Of a stretch of DNA of 61,518 nt, positions 34,363-43,705 are shown in pieces. Source of the stretch: Ignavibacterium sp. (GTDB lineage: Bacteria > Bacteroidota > Ignavibacteria > Ignavibacteriales > Ignavibacteriaceae). The position numbers and the translations under genes are program-made. The notes beneath the pieces were generated by a model. It saw nothing but the letters and a program-made list of their open reading frames with translations, made no database searches and had not been told where the DNA came from. Numbering within the stretch: the first letter of the stretch is position 1; each line of letters begins with the position of its first letter. Location: the NCBI GenBank assembly GCA_018335755.1, contig JAGXRK010000013.1:1-61518 (forward strand). The letters are read 5' to 3'.

Positions 34363-34921
34363 ACCACCGCCTACGGCGGTGGTAATTTACAGATGGCTAA
34401 GCCGGTTAAAAATTATTAAATTATAAGTATGTGAAAATATAAAAGCTTAGTCATTCAGTATATTGCTTTGATTATCATATAGTCTTTGTTCCTGAGTATC
34501 GGCATCGGCTGATGGATTATCCGGAGTTAAAAGAAGAAGTAGAAAGAGGTATAGAAACAATAAACCAGTCGTTAGTGTGTGAGATAAAAGAGAAAAATGT
34601 ACAAAAAGATCACGTTCATTTGATAGTGAGTATACCACCAAAGATATCAGTGAGCAAGTACGTGGGAACAACAATAAAGGGAAAAGTAGCAATAAAGATA
34701 TTCCAAGTATTTAAGGGATTAATGGAACAGAAATATTGGGTCAATCATTTTGGGGCACGAGGGTATTTTGTAATTACAATAGATAGGAATAAATGAAGAG
34801 ATGATAAGGAGCTACGTAAAATATTAAAAGAAAGAAGAAAAGAAAGAAGAAGAACAGAAAGATAAGTTTAGCCTATTTTAAGAGATAAGAAAAAAAGAAA
34901 GCCACCGCCTGTGGCGGTGGT
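34363..34921 (+). mobile_element. Decayed IS200/IS605-type element
   Basis: A remnant transposase frame (34443-34796) lies between two similar hairpins in the same orientation: ACCACCGCC-TAC-GGCGGTGGT at 34363-34383 and CCACCGCC-TGT-GGCGGTGG at 34902-34920, each followed by TAnTTTAC. Such subterminal hairpins mark the ends recognised by single-strand Y1 transposases. The exact ends cannot be fixed without an intact copy. Confidence 0.75.
34443..34796 (+). pseudogene. tnpA: IS200-like Y1 transposase (tnpA) remnant
   Basis: The frame reads LSHSVYCFDYHIVFVPEYRH, then the HUH motif in QKDHVHLIVSIPPKISVSKY and the conserved HFGARGYFV. The start codon region is lost (TAA at 34440-34442), and a TGA at 34794-34796 cuts the protein before the helix that carries the catalytic tyrosine. 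The readable sequence after the stop lacks that Tyr. It should be inactive on its own. Confidence 0.8.
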
Positions 34922-35163
34922 AGTTTACTTTATTTAAGCCCCAACTGTTTTCCATCCTTCAATTATCAACTCTGTAAAGTCTATTGATTTTAAATTTAAG
35001 TGTCTGATAATTTTTCAGGCAAATGACTCTAAGTTTATTTCAATTATTTTTTATGAAGAATTTTTTACAATTCCTGTAATTATTTCCAGTTTAATATTTC
35101 GAAAGTACATACCTTTGAATTAATCCTCATTTATTGCTAAAATTAACATAAAAATTTTGGAAT

Positions 35164-35171
35164 TATATTTG
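35164..35171 (+). promoter_or_regulatory. Candidate -7 promoter element before the gspF-like gene
   Basis: TATATTTG matches TAnnTTTG exactly and lies 37 nt before the ATG at 35208. No matching TTG is seen at the expected -33 distance, so this promoter may need an activator. The rest of 34922-35207 holds nothing I recognise. Confidence 0.35.
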
Positions 35172-35207
35172 CTCATTACAAAAAGTTAATTAATAAAGAG
35201 TGATAAA

Positions 35208-36581
35208 ATGGTAGAATTCAAATTTACAGCACAAAAGAATAACGGACAGACTATAAGCGGCACTCTGTCTGCAGATAACAGCGGAGAGGCAAAAAAGAAG
35301 ATTAATCTGCTTGCTGAGAAAAATCAATTAAAAATACTAAGCACTGAAAGAAAATCTACTTTTCTTTATAAAGCTGCCCGTGGTAAAGAAAAACCTATAA
35401 GAGGTGAGCAGAAAGCCTTTAATAAAAAAGAAGTTGAAGAAGCCCTTACACGACTGGGCTACACTAACTTTTCTGTGAATAAAAAGCTTCTTGATTTTGA
35501 TGCTAAACCGCCAGTACAGGAAATTGTTACTTTCGTAAAGATTAGCGCCGAGCTTCTTGAGCAGAAGCTGGCTTATGGTGAGGTACTTACATTATTAATT
35601 AATGATACTCAGAATACAACCCTTAGAAATACCCTTCGCGATATTAATAATGATCTTAAAAAAGGTGCAGACAGCCAGGCGACGTTCTTAAAGTATCAGA
35701 ATGTATTCGGGAAATTTACTGCTTATATGCTGGGACTGGCATCCAAGTCGGGTAATATGACAGAGATTTACAAAGCAACAGCAAAATTCCTTGAGCGCAG
35801 ACAGGAGTTTAGAAAAAATTTACGTTCTGCTCTGATTACTCCACTGGTAACAGTATTTGTTCTTTTTCTCGCTGTAGTTTTCTATGTAGCTTATATATTC
35901 CCTGAAACCGCAAAACTGTTTGTTCGATTTGGCATTGATCTACCACCAATGACTGCATTTACTCTTACAATGAGTGATTTTATGGTAGAAAACCCCTGGT
36001 TAATAACGGCATTTTTCGTTGTGCCGCCAATAGCCTTTTTCTATTATTCAAAAACAACAAAGGGGGCTTATTTAATTGATAAGTATATGCTAAAACTTCC
36101 TATGATTGGGCAGCTAATTCATAAGACACTTATAGAAGTTTTCTGCCGTGTTTTTTATACGCTCTACAGCGGTTCAGCAGAAAGCATTGAGCCAATAAGA
36201 ATTGCAGCGGAAGCTACAGGTAACAAATATTTTGAAGACAGAGTAAAAAATGTTTCAATTCCATTGATGATTAAAAAAGGCATTGGAGTTACAGATGCTT
36301 TTGAAGCAGCAGGAGTTTTTACTGATACGGCTTTATCCCGTTTCCATTCTGGTGAAGAATCCGGAACAATTAAAAACACTGCATTGCAGTTAGCTAACTA
36401 CTATGAAGCAGAAACAGTTTATAAACTTAAAAACCTTATTGAAACAATACAGATATTCATAGCAATGTTCATTATGATTGTTATGATACTGCTTACACTT
36501 GTTTCAGCAGAAACTGCTACGGTAAGACCTAAGACACCGGGTACGGTTTCGAATACGCATACGGAGTTGAATGTTACTTAG
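35208..36581 (+). CDS. GspF/PilC-like inner-membrane platform protein
   Basis: The 457-residue protein has the usual layout of a T2SS/T4P platform: an N-terminal cytoplasmic region (MVEFKFTAQKNNGQTISGTL), a first GspF domain (about 105-245, containing LLEQKLAYGEVLTLLINDTQ) ending in a membrane helix (LITPLVTVFVLFLAVVFYVA), a second helix near 270, a second GspF domain, and a last helix near the C-terminus (IQIFIAMFIMIVMILLTLVS). It would couple the ATPases to pilin extraction at the inner membrane. It sits alone between the IS remnant and the repeat array. Confidence 0.85.
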   Translation: MVEFKFTAQKNNGQTISGTLSADNSGEAKKKINLLAEKNQLKILSTERKSTFLYKAARGKEKPIRGEQKAFNKKEVEEALTRLGYTNFSVNKKLLDFDAKPPVQEIVTFVKISAELLEQKLAYGEVLTLLINDTQNTTLRNTLRDINNDLKKGADSQATFLKYQNVFGKFTAYMLGLASKSGNMTEIYKATAKFLERRQEFRKNLRSALITPLVTVFVLFLAVVFYVAYIFPETAKLFVRFGIDLPPMTAFTLTMSDFMVENPWLITAFFVVPPIAFFYYSKTTKGAYLIDKYMLKLPMIGQLIHKTLIEVFCRVFYTLYSGSAESIEPIRIAAEATGNKYFEDRVKNVSIPLMIKKGIGVTDAFEAAGVFTDTALSRFHSGEESGTIKNTALQLANYYEAETVYKLKNLIETIQIFIAMFIMIVMILLTLVSAETATVRPKTPGTVSNTHTELNVT

Positions 36582-36643
36582 GGAAGCGATTGATTGGTTG
36601 ATTAGATGACCTGCTTCTGAAGTTTGTTGCAAAACTCTGAAAG

Positions 36644-36723
36644 TGTCATTTCGAAGGAGTGAAACGACTGAGAAATCTTTAAATATATCACGAATAAGAT
36701 TTCTCCCTTTGGTCGAAATGACA
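36644..36723. repeat. Palindromic intergenic repeat (TGTCATTTCGA...TCGAAATGACA)
   Basis: The outer arms TGTCATTTCGA and TCGAAATGACA are perfect inverted copies, with inner arms GAGAAATCT/AGATTTCTC. The whole unit could fold into a long hairpin. Same family as 238-317 and 37309-37636. Confidence 0.8.
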
Positions 36724-36844
36724 ATTATGTGACTTCTGCAACAGACTCGATTAGATTGTGTGATTGAATGGTTGAGGGATTGGTTGATTGGAAGATTGAA
36801 TGATTCTAGTATGATGACATAGAATAATTATTTTGTATTAAATT

Positions 36845-36892
36845 AAAGCCTTCAGATTGGTTTGCTAAACTGGTTTGAAGGCTTTTATTTTT
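36845..36892 (+). terminator. Rho-independent terminator
   Basis: AAAGCCTTCA (36845-36854) pairs with TGAAGGCTTT (36876-36885) and is followed by TATTTTTTAATTTTC. It probably closes the gspF-like transcript. The 74-codon frame that overlaps it (36862-37083) looks like chance. Confidence 0.7.
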
Positions 36893-37308
36893 TAATTTTC
36901 TTTTTTTTTGTAAAAAACAGTCGGGAAAAACTGACTTATCTATTGCGAGGTTGTCTCAAAAGGTTCTCTCGATACATTTCATTACTCGAGAACCTTTTAT
37001 TGCGGCCGGTTTTCGAATTTTTTCTGTTGGAATCAGAAAAATTATCGAGAAAACATTACTTTTTAGTCAACCCCTTGCTTTGATTTCATTCCCACATTAA
37101 AGTGCCGAATGCAAAAACCCACATCCCGGTCAATTTTTACCGGATCAAACTACTTTTTTACCAATGATGATTCTAATTATAAACATTTAAAACTCATTCT
37201 TTGAGTTTGTCACAACAAATTCGTATTCGGAATAATAATTGCAGAAGCGGTAAACAGCAACATTAAAGTTCTTTGATATTTCGTCCCTGACGGTGACTGT
37301 GGGATAAA

Positions 37309-37636
37309 TGTCATTTCGAAGAAGTGAAGCGACTGAGAAATCTCTTAGATCTCTCCTCATTCCAATCGTCGAGATGACAATTGCACTCCTGTCATTTCGA
37401 CCAGAGGGAGAAATCTAAAGAGCTGCTATGAGATTTCTCACCCGATAAATCGGGATTCGAAATGACAAACAAGCCCTGTCATTTCGAACGAAGAGAGAAA
37501 TCTTGTAAACGAACAAGATCTCTCCTCATTCCAATCGTCGAGATGACAAAAAGCATTGTCATTTCGACCAGAGGGAGAAATCTAAAGAGCCGCTAAGAGA
37601 TTTTTCACCCAACTAAAGTCGGGATTCGAAATGACA
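37309..37636. repeat. Array of four palindromic repeats in alternating A-B-A-B order
   Basis: Units lie at 37309-37380, 37390-37467, 37477-37548 and 37557-37636. Each opens TGTCATTTCGA and closes TCGA(G/A)ATGACA or TTCGAAATGACA. Units 1 and 3 share their right half (CTCCTCATTCCAATCGTCG); units 2 and 4 share their left half (GACCAGAGGGAGAAATC) and GGGATTCG right end. The order suggests that a two-unit block was duplicated. Inner arms GAGAAATC/GATTTCTC give each unit hairpin potential. Confidence 0.85.
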
Positions 37637-38020
37637 ATAATGGTTTTGCATCATCCACCTTTAGAAACATAACACTGGTAAAAAATCGGCAACCCCAAAA
37701 ACCAGAGTTCTGTAGGAACGAAATAAAAATGATATTCTAAACAGTTCATAAAAAAAAATCACAAAAGATATTATTAAAACTTTTTTGTATGTTTAATTCT
37801 GATAAACAGAAAATTTTTAATCGAGGATCTTAATTGAGGACAATGGATGATTAATCATTATAACACTCAATACTCAAGTCAATCATCCAACCTGCCGGCA
37901 TACCCTCGTTACATAAACCGTTTGGCAGGTCAGCAAATAATTCAATCTTCAATAAACGATTCTTAATTACAAATTGACTTTACAACTGATAAAAAAAATA
38001 AAAACAAATAATGTAGCGAT
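37637..38020. other. Gene-free stretch upstream of the pilB-like gene
   Basis: No credible ORF. A dyad ACCTGCC (about 37889-37895) with GGCAGGT (about 37924-37930) flanks a 28-nt loop. The 200 bases before the pilB-like ATG are very AT-rich and may hold its promoter, but no clear TTTG-N20-TAnnTTTG match is visible. The stretch 36893-37308 before the array is likewise without recognisable genes. Confidence 0.35.
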
Positions 38021-39808
38021 ATGATGGATACGAATCTTGAAATGACTGATAAGATCGGTTATCTCCTTTTTAAGAAGGGTATAATTGATGGAAAGACACT
38101 TGAAAAAGCTTTACAGGCGAAGAACCATGATAACGGCAAAGGAAAAAGAAATCTTGCACAGGTTCTGGTTCAGGATTTTAAATATGATCACGATATAATA
38201 TTCCGTGAAGTTGCAATTTTATATGCATTCCGTGAATTGGATATTCGTCCTGAAGAGATACCTGATAACCGTCTTGAAGCTATAAAGAATATGGTAAACG
38301 GGGCAGGGGAAAGTCTTAAAGAGATAATGCTTGAAAACAGCATCATACCATTTATGTATGATGAAAGAATAAAAGATAAACTTATAATAGCCGCAACTGA
38401 TCCAACCGAGCGGAACATTCCTAAAGTTGCATTTGGACTTAATGCAAAAAAATATGAAGTCGTCTTTATCCGGAAAAAAGATTATGATAAGATCATCGAG
38501 ATAATCTTCCCGCCTGAAAATGTATTTCTAAAAGCAATGGCTGAAGATGATGCAGAAATGCACATTGAAGAAGATGAATATCTCGATGAACAGCAGCTCG
38601 ATGCTGAAATAAATCGAAGCGCTCTTATAAATCTTGTTGAAGGCGCTTTAATCGAAGGTGTTAGAAAAGGCGCAAGCGATATTCACTTTGTTCCTAAATC
38701 CAGCACACGAACAGAAGTGCTTTTCAGGATTGACGGTAACCTGCAGCAATGGCATGTTCAGGAAAACACATTACCGGAAGCTGTGCTTGCAGTTGTTAAA
38801 GACCGATCTAAAGGCATGGACAGATTCGAACGTGAAATGGCGCAGGACGGATTTATACAAAGGGAAATAGACGGATTTACTATCCGTTACAGAGTTTCAA
38901 TTCTTCCAATGGTAGGAACAGAACTTCGTCATAAATTTGAATCTGCCGTAATAAGAATTCTTGATGACAGAAAAGTTGTTAAGGATCTTGATAAGCTTGG
39001 TCTTGTCGGTTATGCAAAGGATTCTTTTGTTAAAGCGATTAACGAACCACAGGGTATGGTGATAATGACTGGTCCTACGGGTAGCGGTAAAAGTACAACC
39101 CTTGTAGCAGCATTGTACCAGGTTATTACTCCGGAATATAATGTGCTCACTGTTGAAGATCCCGTAGAGTATGTAATTGAAGGTGCGCGTCAGCTTAAGA
39201 TTGGTTATAAAATGAATTTTGAGCAGGCAATAAGATCAATACTTCGTCACGATCCGGATATAGTTCTTGTTGGTGAGATGCGTGATAAAGAAACTGCTGA
39301 AACAGCAGTCAAACTTGCTAACACCGGTCACTTAACATTTTCAACACTTCACACTAACGATGCACCCAGTGCAGTAGCTCGATTATATAAGATGGGAATT
39401 GAGCCTTTTCTTATTGCATATGCAATAAATGTAATTGTGGCACAAAGATTGGTCAGAAGATTGTGCCCTAAATGTAAAAAGAAGGTAGTCAATTATGATG
39501 AAATTTACATGAAGGCAATAAAGCTTGATATAGCAGAATGGAGAAATTATACAATATATCAGGCGGCTGGATGTCCTGAGTGTAATAATACCGGTTATAA
39601 AGGACGAATGGCAATACACGAAGCCCTTTATTTTACAAAAGAGATACGAGAATTAATTGTCAAATCCGGGGATGAAGTTGATGAAGAGGCAATAAGAATT
39701 CAGGCTCGTAAAGATGGTACTCTTTCTTTGAGAGATTCCGGTTTAGAAAAAGTTAAAATGGGGTTAACATCTATTGAAGAGGTTGTTGCTAATACATCGG
39801 AAAGTTAG
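38021..39808 (+). CDS. PilB/GspE-like assembly ATPase
   Basis: The 595-residue protein has an N-terminal MshEN/T2SSE-N region (IGYLLFKKGIIDGKTLEKAL), the N2 domain (SDIHFVPKSSTRTEVLFRID), Walker A GPTGSGKSTT near residue 350, the Asp box SILRHDPDIVLVGEMRD and a His box. A four-Cys zinc motif (CPKCKKK and CPECNNTGYKGR) marks GspE/PilB rather than PilT. It would power fibre assembly. It begins with two adjacent ATG codons. The PilT-like gene follows after 227 nt. Confidence 0.92.
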   Translation: MMDTNLEMTDKIGYLLFKKGIIDGKTLEKALQAKNHDNGKGKRNLAQVLVQDFKYDHDIIFREVAILYAFRELDIRPEEIPDNRLEAIKNMVNGAGESLKEIMLENSIIPFMYDERIKDKLIIAATDPTERNIPKVAFGLNAKKYEVVFIRKKDYDKIIEIIFPPENVFLKAMAEDDAEMHIEEDEYLDEQQLDAEINRSALINLVEGALIEGVRKGASDIHFVPKSSTRTEVLFRIDGNLQQWHVQENTLPEAVLAVVKDRSKGMDRFEREMAQDGFIQREIDGFTIRYRVSILPMVGTELRHKFESAVIRILDDRKVVKDLDKLGLVGYAKDSFVKAINEPQGMVIMTGPTGSGKSTTLVAALYQVITPEYNVLTVEDPVEYVIEGARQLKIGYKMNFEQAIRSILRHDPDIVLVGEMRDKETAETAVKLANTGHLTFSTLHTNDAPSAVARLYKMGIEPFLIAYAINVIVAQRLVRRLCPKCKKKVVNYDEIYMKAIKLDIAEWRNYTIYQAAGCPECNNTGYKGRMAIHEALYFTKEIRELIVKSGDEVDEEAIRIQARKDGTLSLRDSGLEKVKMGLTSIEEVVANTSES

Positions 39809-40035
39809 CAGCAAATTTATTTTTATAATAAATTATTATTACGCTGGTTCAAAGGCATAACTGAAATAGCTAGGAAAACTAAGTATTACTTTATAATTCT
39901 AAATTTATAATTAAGCGACGGTTATATTTTCCGATGAACCCGTAAATATTACTATATATTTAAAGAAATTTTACATTTTTAATTGAAAATGAATTATATT
40001 AACCATAACAATTCAGAGGCACAGGGAATTAGTTC

Positions 40036-41259
40036 ATGTTGATCGAAGAAAAAAAGATTCTCGAAAATTTTGCGCGCACTATTCCCCAATCTTTATTCGG
40101 ACCGGATAGAGTAAATTACGTCTTAGAGAATATTGATAAGCTCAGCGAAAATGAAAAACTGGCATTAAGGAAGTTTTATAATAAACTCCTTACAGAAATG
40201 ATTGAACGTGAAGCATCCGATATTGAGGTAGGCGGACACGGAAACGGCGGATATGTCTGGATGCGTATCTTCGGTAATAAAGAACGAGTTAGAGAACTTC
40301 CGCAATTTACTACTGATGAATCGGCAATTTTAATCATTAATCTTCTTAATGTAAACCAGAGAAAGTTTCTTGAGCAGGAACGAAATCTCGACTTCAGCTA
40401 TACATTTTTTTACGAACGCGGGAAGATTCATGTAAGATTCAGATCAGATGCATATTTTGATCTTGATACTCTCGCCTTAAATATGAGAGCCATTAATCAG
40501 ACGATCAGACCTCTCTCATCACTGGACTTTCATCAGAATGCTACCAGATCAATGAGTCACGGCTATATTAAATTCGGCTTATCTCTTATTACCGGAATCA
40601 CCGGTTCAGGTAAATCAACAACCCTTGATTCAATAATAGATCATCATAACAAATTTGATCCCGCACACGTAATTATAATAGCCGCACCAATTGAGTATGT
40701 GCATACTTCAAATGTTTGTCTTATTAAGCACAGGGAAGTAGGCAGGGATGTAATGTCATTTAAAGAAGGCATTGTGCAGGCATTACGTCAGGATCCGGAT
40801 ATTATAGTTGTTGGTGAAATGAGAGATCCGGATACTATTATGGCAGCTCTGGAAGTTACAGATACCGGACACAAAGTTTTTTCCACCCTGCATACCTCCT
40901 CTGCCACTGAATCAATTGACCGTATTATTGCTGAAGTTCATCCAAATGAGCAGGAACGCGTAAGAAACCGACTCGCAGATGTGTTAATTTCTGTTGTTTC
41001 ACAGAAATTAGTGCCCAGTCTGGACGGAAAACGAGTCATGGCAAAAGAAGTGCTGATTATGACCCCAAGTGTAAAAGCTGCCATTAAGAACAATAATACC
41101 AGTGAAATTTACATGATGATCAACCAGGGCGGGCAGCAGGGTATGATTACAATGGAACAGGATTTGAAGCGATTATATCTATCGAAGAAAATTTCGCTTG
41201 AAAATGCAATTACTTATGCAAATAATAAAACAAGAATTCAACAAATATTGGCAACTTGA
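40036..41259 (+). CDS. PilT-like ATPase
   Basis: The 407-residue secretion ATPase has EREASDIEVGGHGNGGYVWM near the N-terminus, Walker A GITGSGKSTTLDSI at about 187-200, Asp box LRQDPDIIVVGEMRDPDT and His box GHKVFSTLHTSSATES. It lacks the four-Cys zinc motif of PilB, as expected for PilT, the retraction motor. PilT proper is nearer 345-370 residues, so this has an extended N-terminus. It runs directly into the PilM-PilN-like gene with almost no gap. Confidence 0.87.
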   Translation: MLIEEKKILENFARTIPQSLFGPDRVNYVLENIDKLSENEKLALRKFYNKLLTEMIEREASDIEVGGHGNGGYVWMRIFGNKERVRELPQFTTDESAILIINLLNVNQRKFLEQERNLDFSYTFFYERGKIHVRFRSDAYFDLDTLALNMRAINQTIRPLSSLDFHQNATRSMSHGYIKFGLSLITGITGSGKSTTLDSIIDHHNKFDPAHVIIIAAPIEYVHTSNVCLIKHREVGRDVMSFKEGIVQALRQDPDIIVVGEMRDPDTIMAALEVTDTGHKVFSTLHTSSATESIDRIIAEVHPNEQERVRNRLADVLISVVSQKLVPSLDGKRVMAKEVLIMTPSVKAAIKNNNTSEIYMMINQGGQQGMITMEQDLKRLYLSKKISLENAITYANNKTRIQQILAT

Positions 41260-41261
41260 TT

Positions 41262-42812
41262 ATGAAACCAATAGTTTGCTTATACTGCGAAGGAAATGAT
41301 ACTAAACTTGCCGTTCTTGATCATGATAAGTCACTCGGCAAAATTAAGGTATTAAGAACAGCATCAGTTGATGTTGTTGCATCCGGATCTAAAATCGGTG
41401 TCGATTCAGGATTTAGTCTTGAGGGGGAATCCCTTGAACTATCCGGAGTTGAGGGCAGTACAACAGAAATATTAAATGAACCGGATACTGCAAGTATTAG
41501 CGCTTTAAGCGGCACGTTAACCGGTTTAAATCCTAATAACACCTTATACATACCAGCTCTTTCTGAACCTGCTTTAATATATCACACCTTTGAAGGTAAA
41601 AGAGATGTTAAAGATTCAAAACTGGTTCAGGAACTGATTGAAGATATAAGGGAAACAAAGAGTGTTAATGTTGACAAGGAAAGTATTGATTTTACGGAAC
41701 TTTCTGATGGGTCGTTGCTTGCCGCATTTGTGGTTGGTGAAGTCGGCTGCGTAAGTCTGCTTAACTCGGTTGCTCAGCATTTTGGTAAAAAATATTTCCG
41801 TGTACCTACCATTAAAAGTGCAGATACCACCCTTGCATATTACGTTGCTAAAAGGAAAAAATTCTTTCCGGATGATCAAAGTCTTGTGGTTTATATCGGC
41901 AAAGAATACAGCAAGCTTATATTTCTTCATGGCCGAAAAGTAAAGCACATAGGTACAACGCTTGATATCGGTACTCTTAACCTGCACACTTATGATGTCT
42001 ACTTCTCCAAAATACTTCTTGAGATGGAAAACGGAGGCATTTCTGCTTTAGATAATATTATTGTCTGCGGAGAAGATGACTCGGAAAATTTAATTCTTTC
42101 ATTTTACGGAACCTTCCCTGAAGCCAATGTTAGTAGGCTTGAATTTGATGATCTTGATCTTTCAATACTCGATGAAGAGTCCAGACAGAAATTCTCCTCA
42201 TACAGTGTACCTGTTGCTGTTGCTACGGAATACTTTGATGAACAGGCGAAGGAAACAAAAGGGATAAATATACTTCCAAAGTATATCCGTGAAGAACAGA
42301 AATTTTTCCAGTTCTCCTGGCATTCCTTTATTGTTTTGCCTTTCCTTTTTATTGCAGCATTTTTAATAACATTAAAAGTTTTACAGAACTCAAGAGAGAT
42401 TAGTGATCTGGACAGCGAAATTACTCAGAAAACCATTATTGCTCGTCAGAACCAGGAAATGCTAAGTAAAATAGCTGAACTTGAAACAAGGATTTCTACT
42501 TTCGACCAGACTGTTGCGATACTCGATTCCGCTTCTGCCGGCTCGGGTGTATTTAAATCGGTATTAAAAGAATTTTCCGATTTCGGTGCAAGACGCCAGG
42601 GTATTTGGCTGTCTAAACTTTCGAAGGAAGACGATAGGATAGCTTCACTTGAAGGCTACTCATTGTCCCGATATACACTTACAGATTTTGCTTACTCAAT
42701 TCTGGGAGCAACACTTAACAGTATGCTTAATGAATCATTAAGAGATAAGAACGCTTATAAATTTAATATAACATTTGATATATCTTCATATCCGAAGAAA
42801 GACAATGAATAA
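41262..42812 (+). CDS. PilM-PilN-like fusion (alignment-complex protein)
   Basis: The 516-residue protein has two parts. Residues 1-330 look like a diverged actin-fold PilM, with an N-terminal strand (IVCLYCEGNDTKLAVLD) and a second phosphate-loop-like region (LVVYIGKEYSKLIFLHGRKV). From about 336 it switches to a PilN pattern: INILPKYIREEQKFF, one membrane helix (SFIVLPFLFIAAFLITLKVL), a coiled coil and a periplasmic domain. In most T4P systems PilM and PilN are separate and bound through the PilN INLLP peptide; here they are joined, as in GspL. ATG 41262 is preferred over a TTG at 41256. It overlaps the next gene by 8 bp. Confidence 0.75.
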   Translation: MKPIVCLYCEGNDTKLAVLDHDKSLGKIKVLRTASVDVVASGSKIGVDSGFSLEGESLELSGVEGSTTEILNEPDTASISALSGTLTGLNPNNTLYIPALSEPALIYHTFEGKRDVKDSKLVQELIEDIRETKSVNVDKESIDFTELSDGSLLAAFVVGEVGCVSLLNSVAQHFGKKYFRVPTIKSADTTLAYYVAKRKKFFPDDQSLVVYIGKEYSKLIFLHGRKVKHIGTTLDIGTLNLHTYDVYFSKILLEMENGGISALDNIIVCGEDDSENLILSFYGTFPEANVSRLEFDDLDLSILDEESRQKFSSYSVPVAVATEYFDEQAKETKGINILPKYIREEQKFFQFSWHSFIVLPFLFIAAFLITLKVLQNSREISDLDSEITQKTIIARQNQEMLSKIAELETRISTFDQTVAILDSASAGSGVFKSVLKEFSDFGARRQGIWLSKLSKEDDRIASLEGYSLSRYTLTDFAYSILGATLNSMLNESLRDKNAYKFNITFDISSYPKKDNE

Positions 42813-43692
42813 AAAATTACGAAGCACATTAGTTCTTTTAGTTCTGCTTATTCTCGTTCTCGTGCTGGGCGGTATTTATATATTTGCTGTTCAGGGCAGT
42901 GAGATCGATGAAAAGAAAGAACAATTAAAAGAGCTTAATGCAAACGCCATTGATCCTGTAGAATTGGCGCAGCAGTATGAGCAGCTTGCAGAGCGCTCGG
43001 CAATGCTTGACTCAATTCTTGCAAACAGGAAATTCAATATTCCTCAGAACCTGTCATCTATTAAGTTCTATAACTTTATTAACGATGCGGTTACCGGTTA
43101 TTCCGGAAATACCCAGGTTAATATTGAGTATGCAGAACAGAAGCAGGATAAGGAATTTTTCTATCATCTTTATAAGCTGAATGGACAGGGCTATTTCAAT
43201 GATGTCTATAAGCTTATATACGCAATCGAAAGCAGCAAGGAATTGAAGAAAGTGCAGACTGTATCTTTCGGAAATCTTGTTAAAACAGATTCGGAAGATG
43301 GTGTTCCGCAGTTCCTTGTAAGTTTCGCCATGAATGTTCAGGTTTATTTCTCGCAGGATTCCCGTTTTGCACCTGCAACTTATGTGGAAAATGACCTGAG
43401 CACCGGATCAATATACGATATCTTCTATCCGCTAATTAGAAACGAAATACCGCCTAATATTGACGGATTGCTTGATGTTCAGGGAGCAAAACTGCTTGCA
43501 TTAATCCCTGAAGGCGCATTCCTTGCAGATGATAAGGGTAATACCTACCTGATATGGGAAGGTGAACAGGTTTACCTTGGTTATTTAACAAAGATAGATT
43601 ATAACAACAGTTCTGTAAGCTTTATATTGAATAAAGGCGGAATTATTGAAAAAGTTGATCTTAGCTTATCAAAATCAGAAATTAAGAAATAA
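42805..43692 (+). CDS. PilO-like protein with PilP-like C-terminal domain
   Basis: The 295-residue protein has an N-terminal membrane helix (LVLLVLLILVLVLGGIYIFA, about 8-27), a coiled coil (VELAQQYEQLAERSAMLD) and a PilO-type ferredoxin-like periplasmic domain (about 75-195). After an acidic linker, residues about 215-290 (GAKLLALIPEGAFLADD, then GEQVYLGYLTKID) match the pattern of the PilP/GspC homology region that touches the secretin. So the PilO and PilP roles may be combined; this is an inference from pattern. The start overlaps the PilM-PilN-like gene. Confidence 0.65.
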   Translation: MNKKLRSTLVLLVLLILVLVLGGIYIFAVQGSEIDEKKEQLKELNANAIDPVELAQQYEQLAERSAMLDSILANRKFNIPQNLSSIKFYNFINDAVTGYSGNTQVNIEYAEQKQDKEFFYHLYKLNGQGYFNDVYKLIYAIESSKELKKVQTVSFGNLVKTDSEDGVPQFLVSFAMNVQVYFSQDSRFAPATYVENDLSTGSIYDIFYPLIRNEIPPNIDGLLDVQGAKLLALIPEGAFLADDKGNTYLIWEGEQVYLGYLTKIDYNNSSVSFILNKGGIIEKVDLSLSKSEIKK

Positions 43693-43705
43693 AGTGAGAA
43701 GTAAA

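Noticed and set aside
34443..34796. Active IS200 transposase
   Set aside because: The start region is lost, and an early stop removes the helix with the catalytic tyrosine.
36862..37083. 73-codon frame in the gspF-pilB gap
   Set aside because: It begins within a terminator hairpin, has no ribosome site, and its product is a Phe/Leu-rich translation of AT-rich DNA.
37309..37636. Regularly spaced repeats that could be taken for a CRISPR array
   Set aside because: Units are 72-80 bp, differ from each other, are separated by only 8-9 nt, and are themselves palindromic. There are no 20-40 nt unique spacers and no cas genes in the window.
41256..41264. TTG at 41256 as start of the PilM-PilN-like gene
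   Set aside because: It overlaps the previous stop and lies only 6 nt before an in-frame ATG; homologues of PilM would start at the strand after the ATG.
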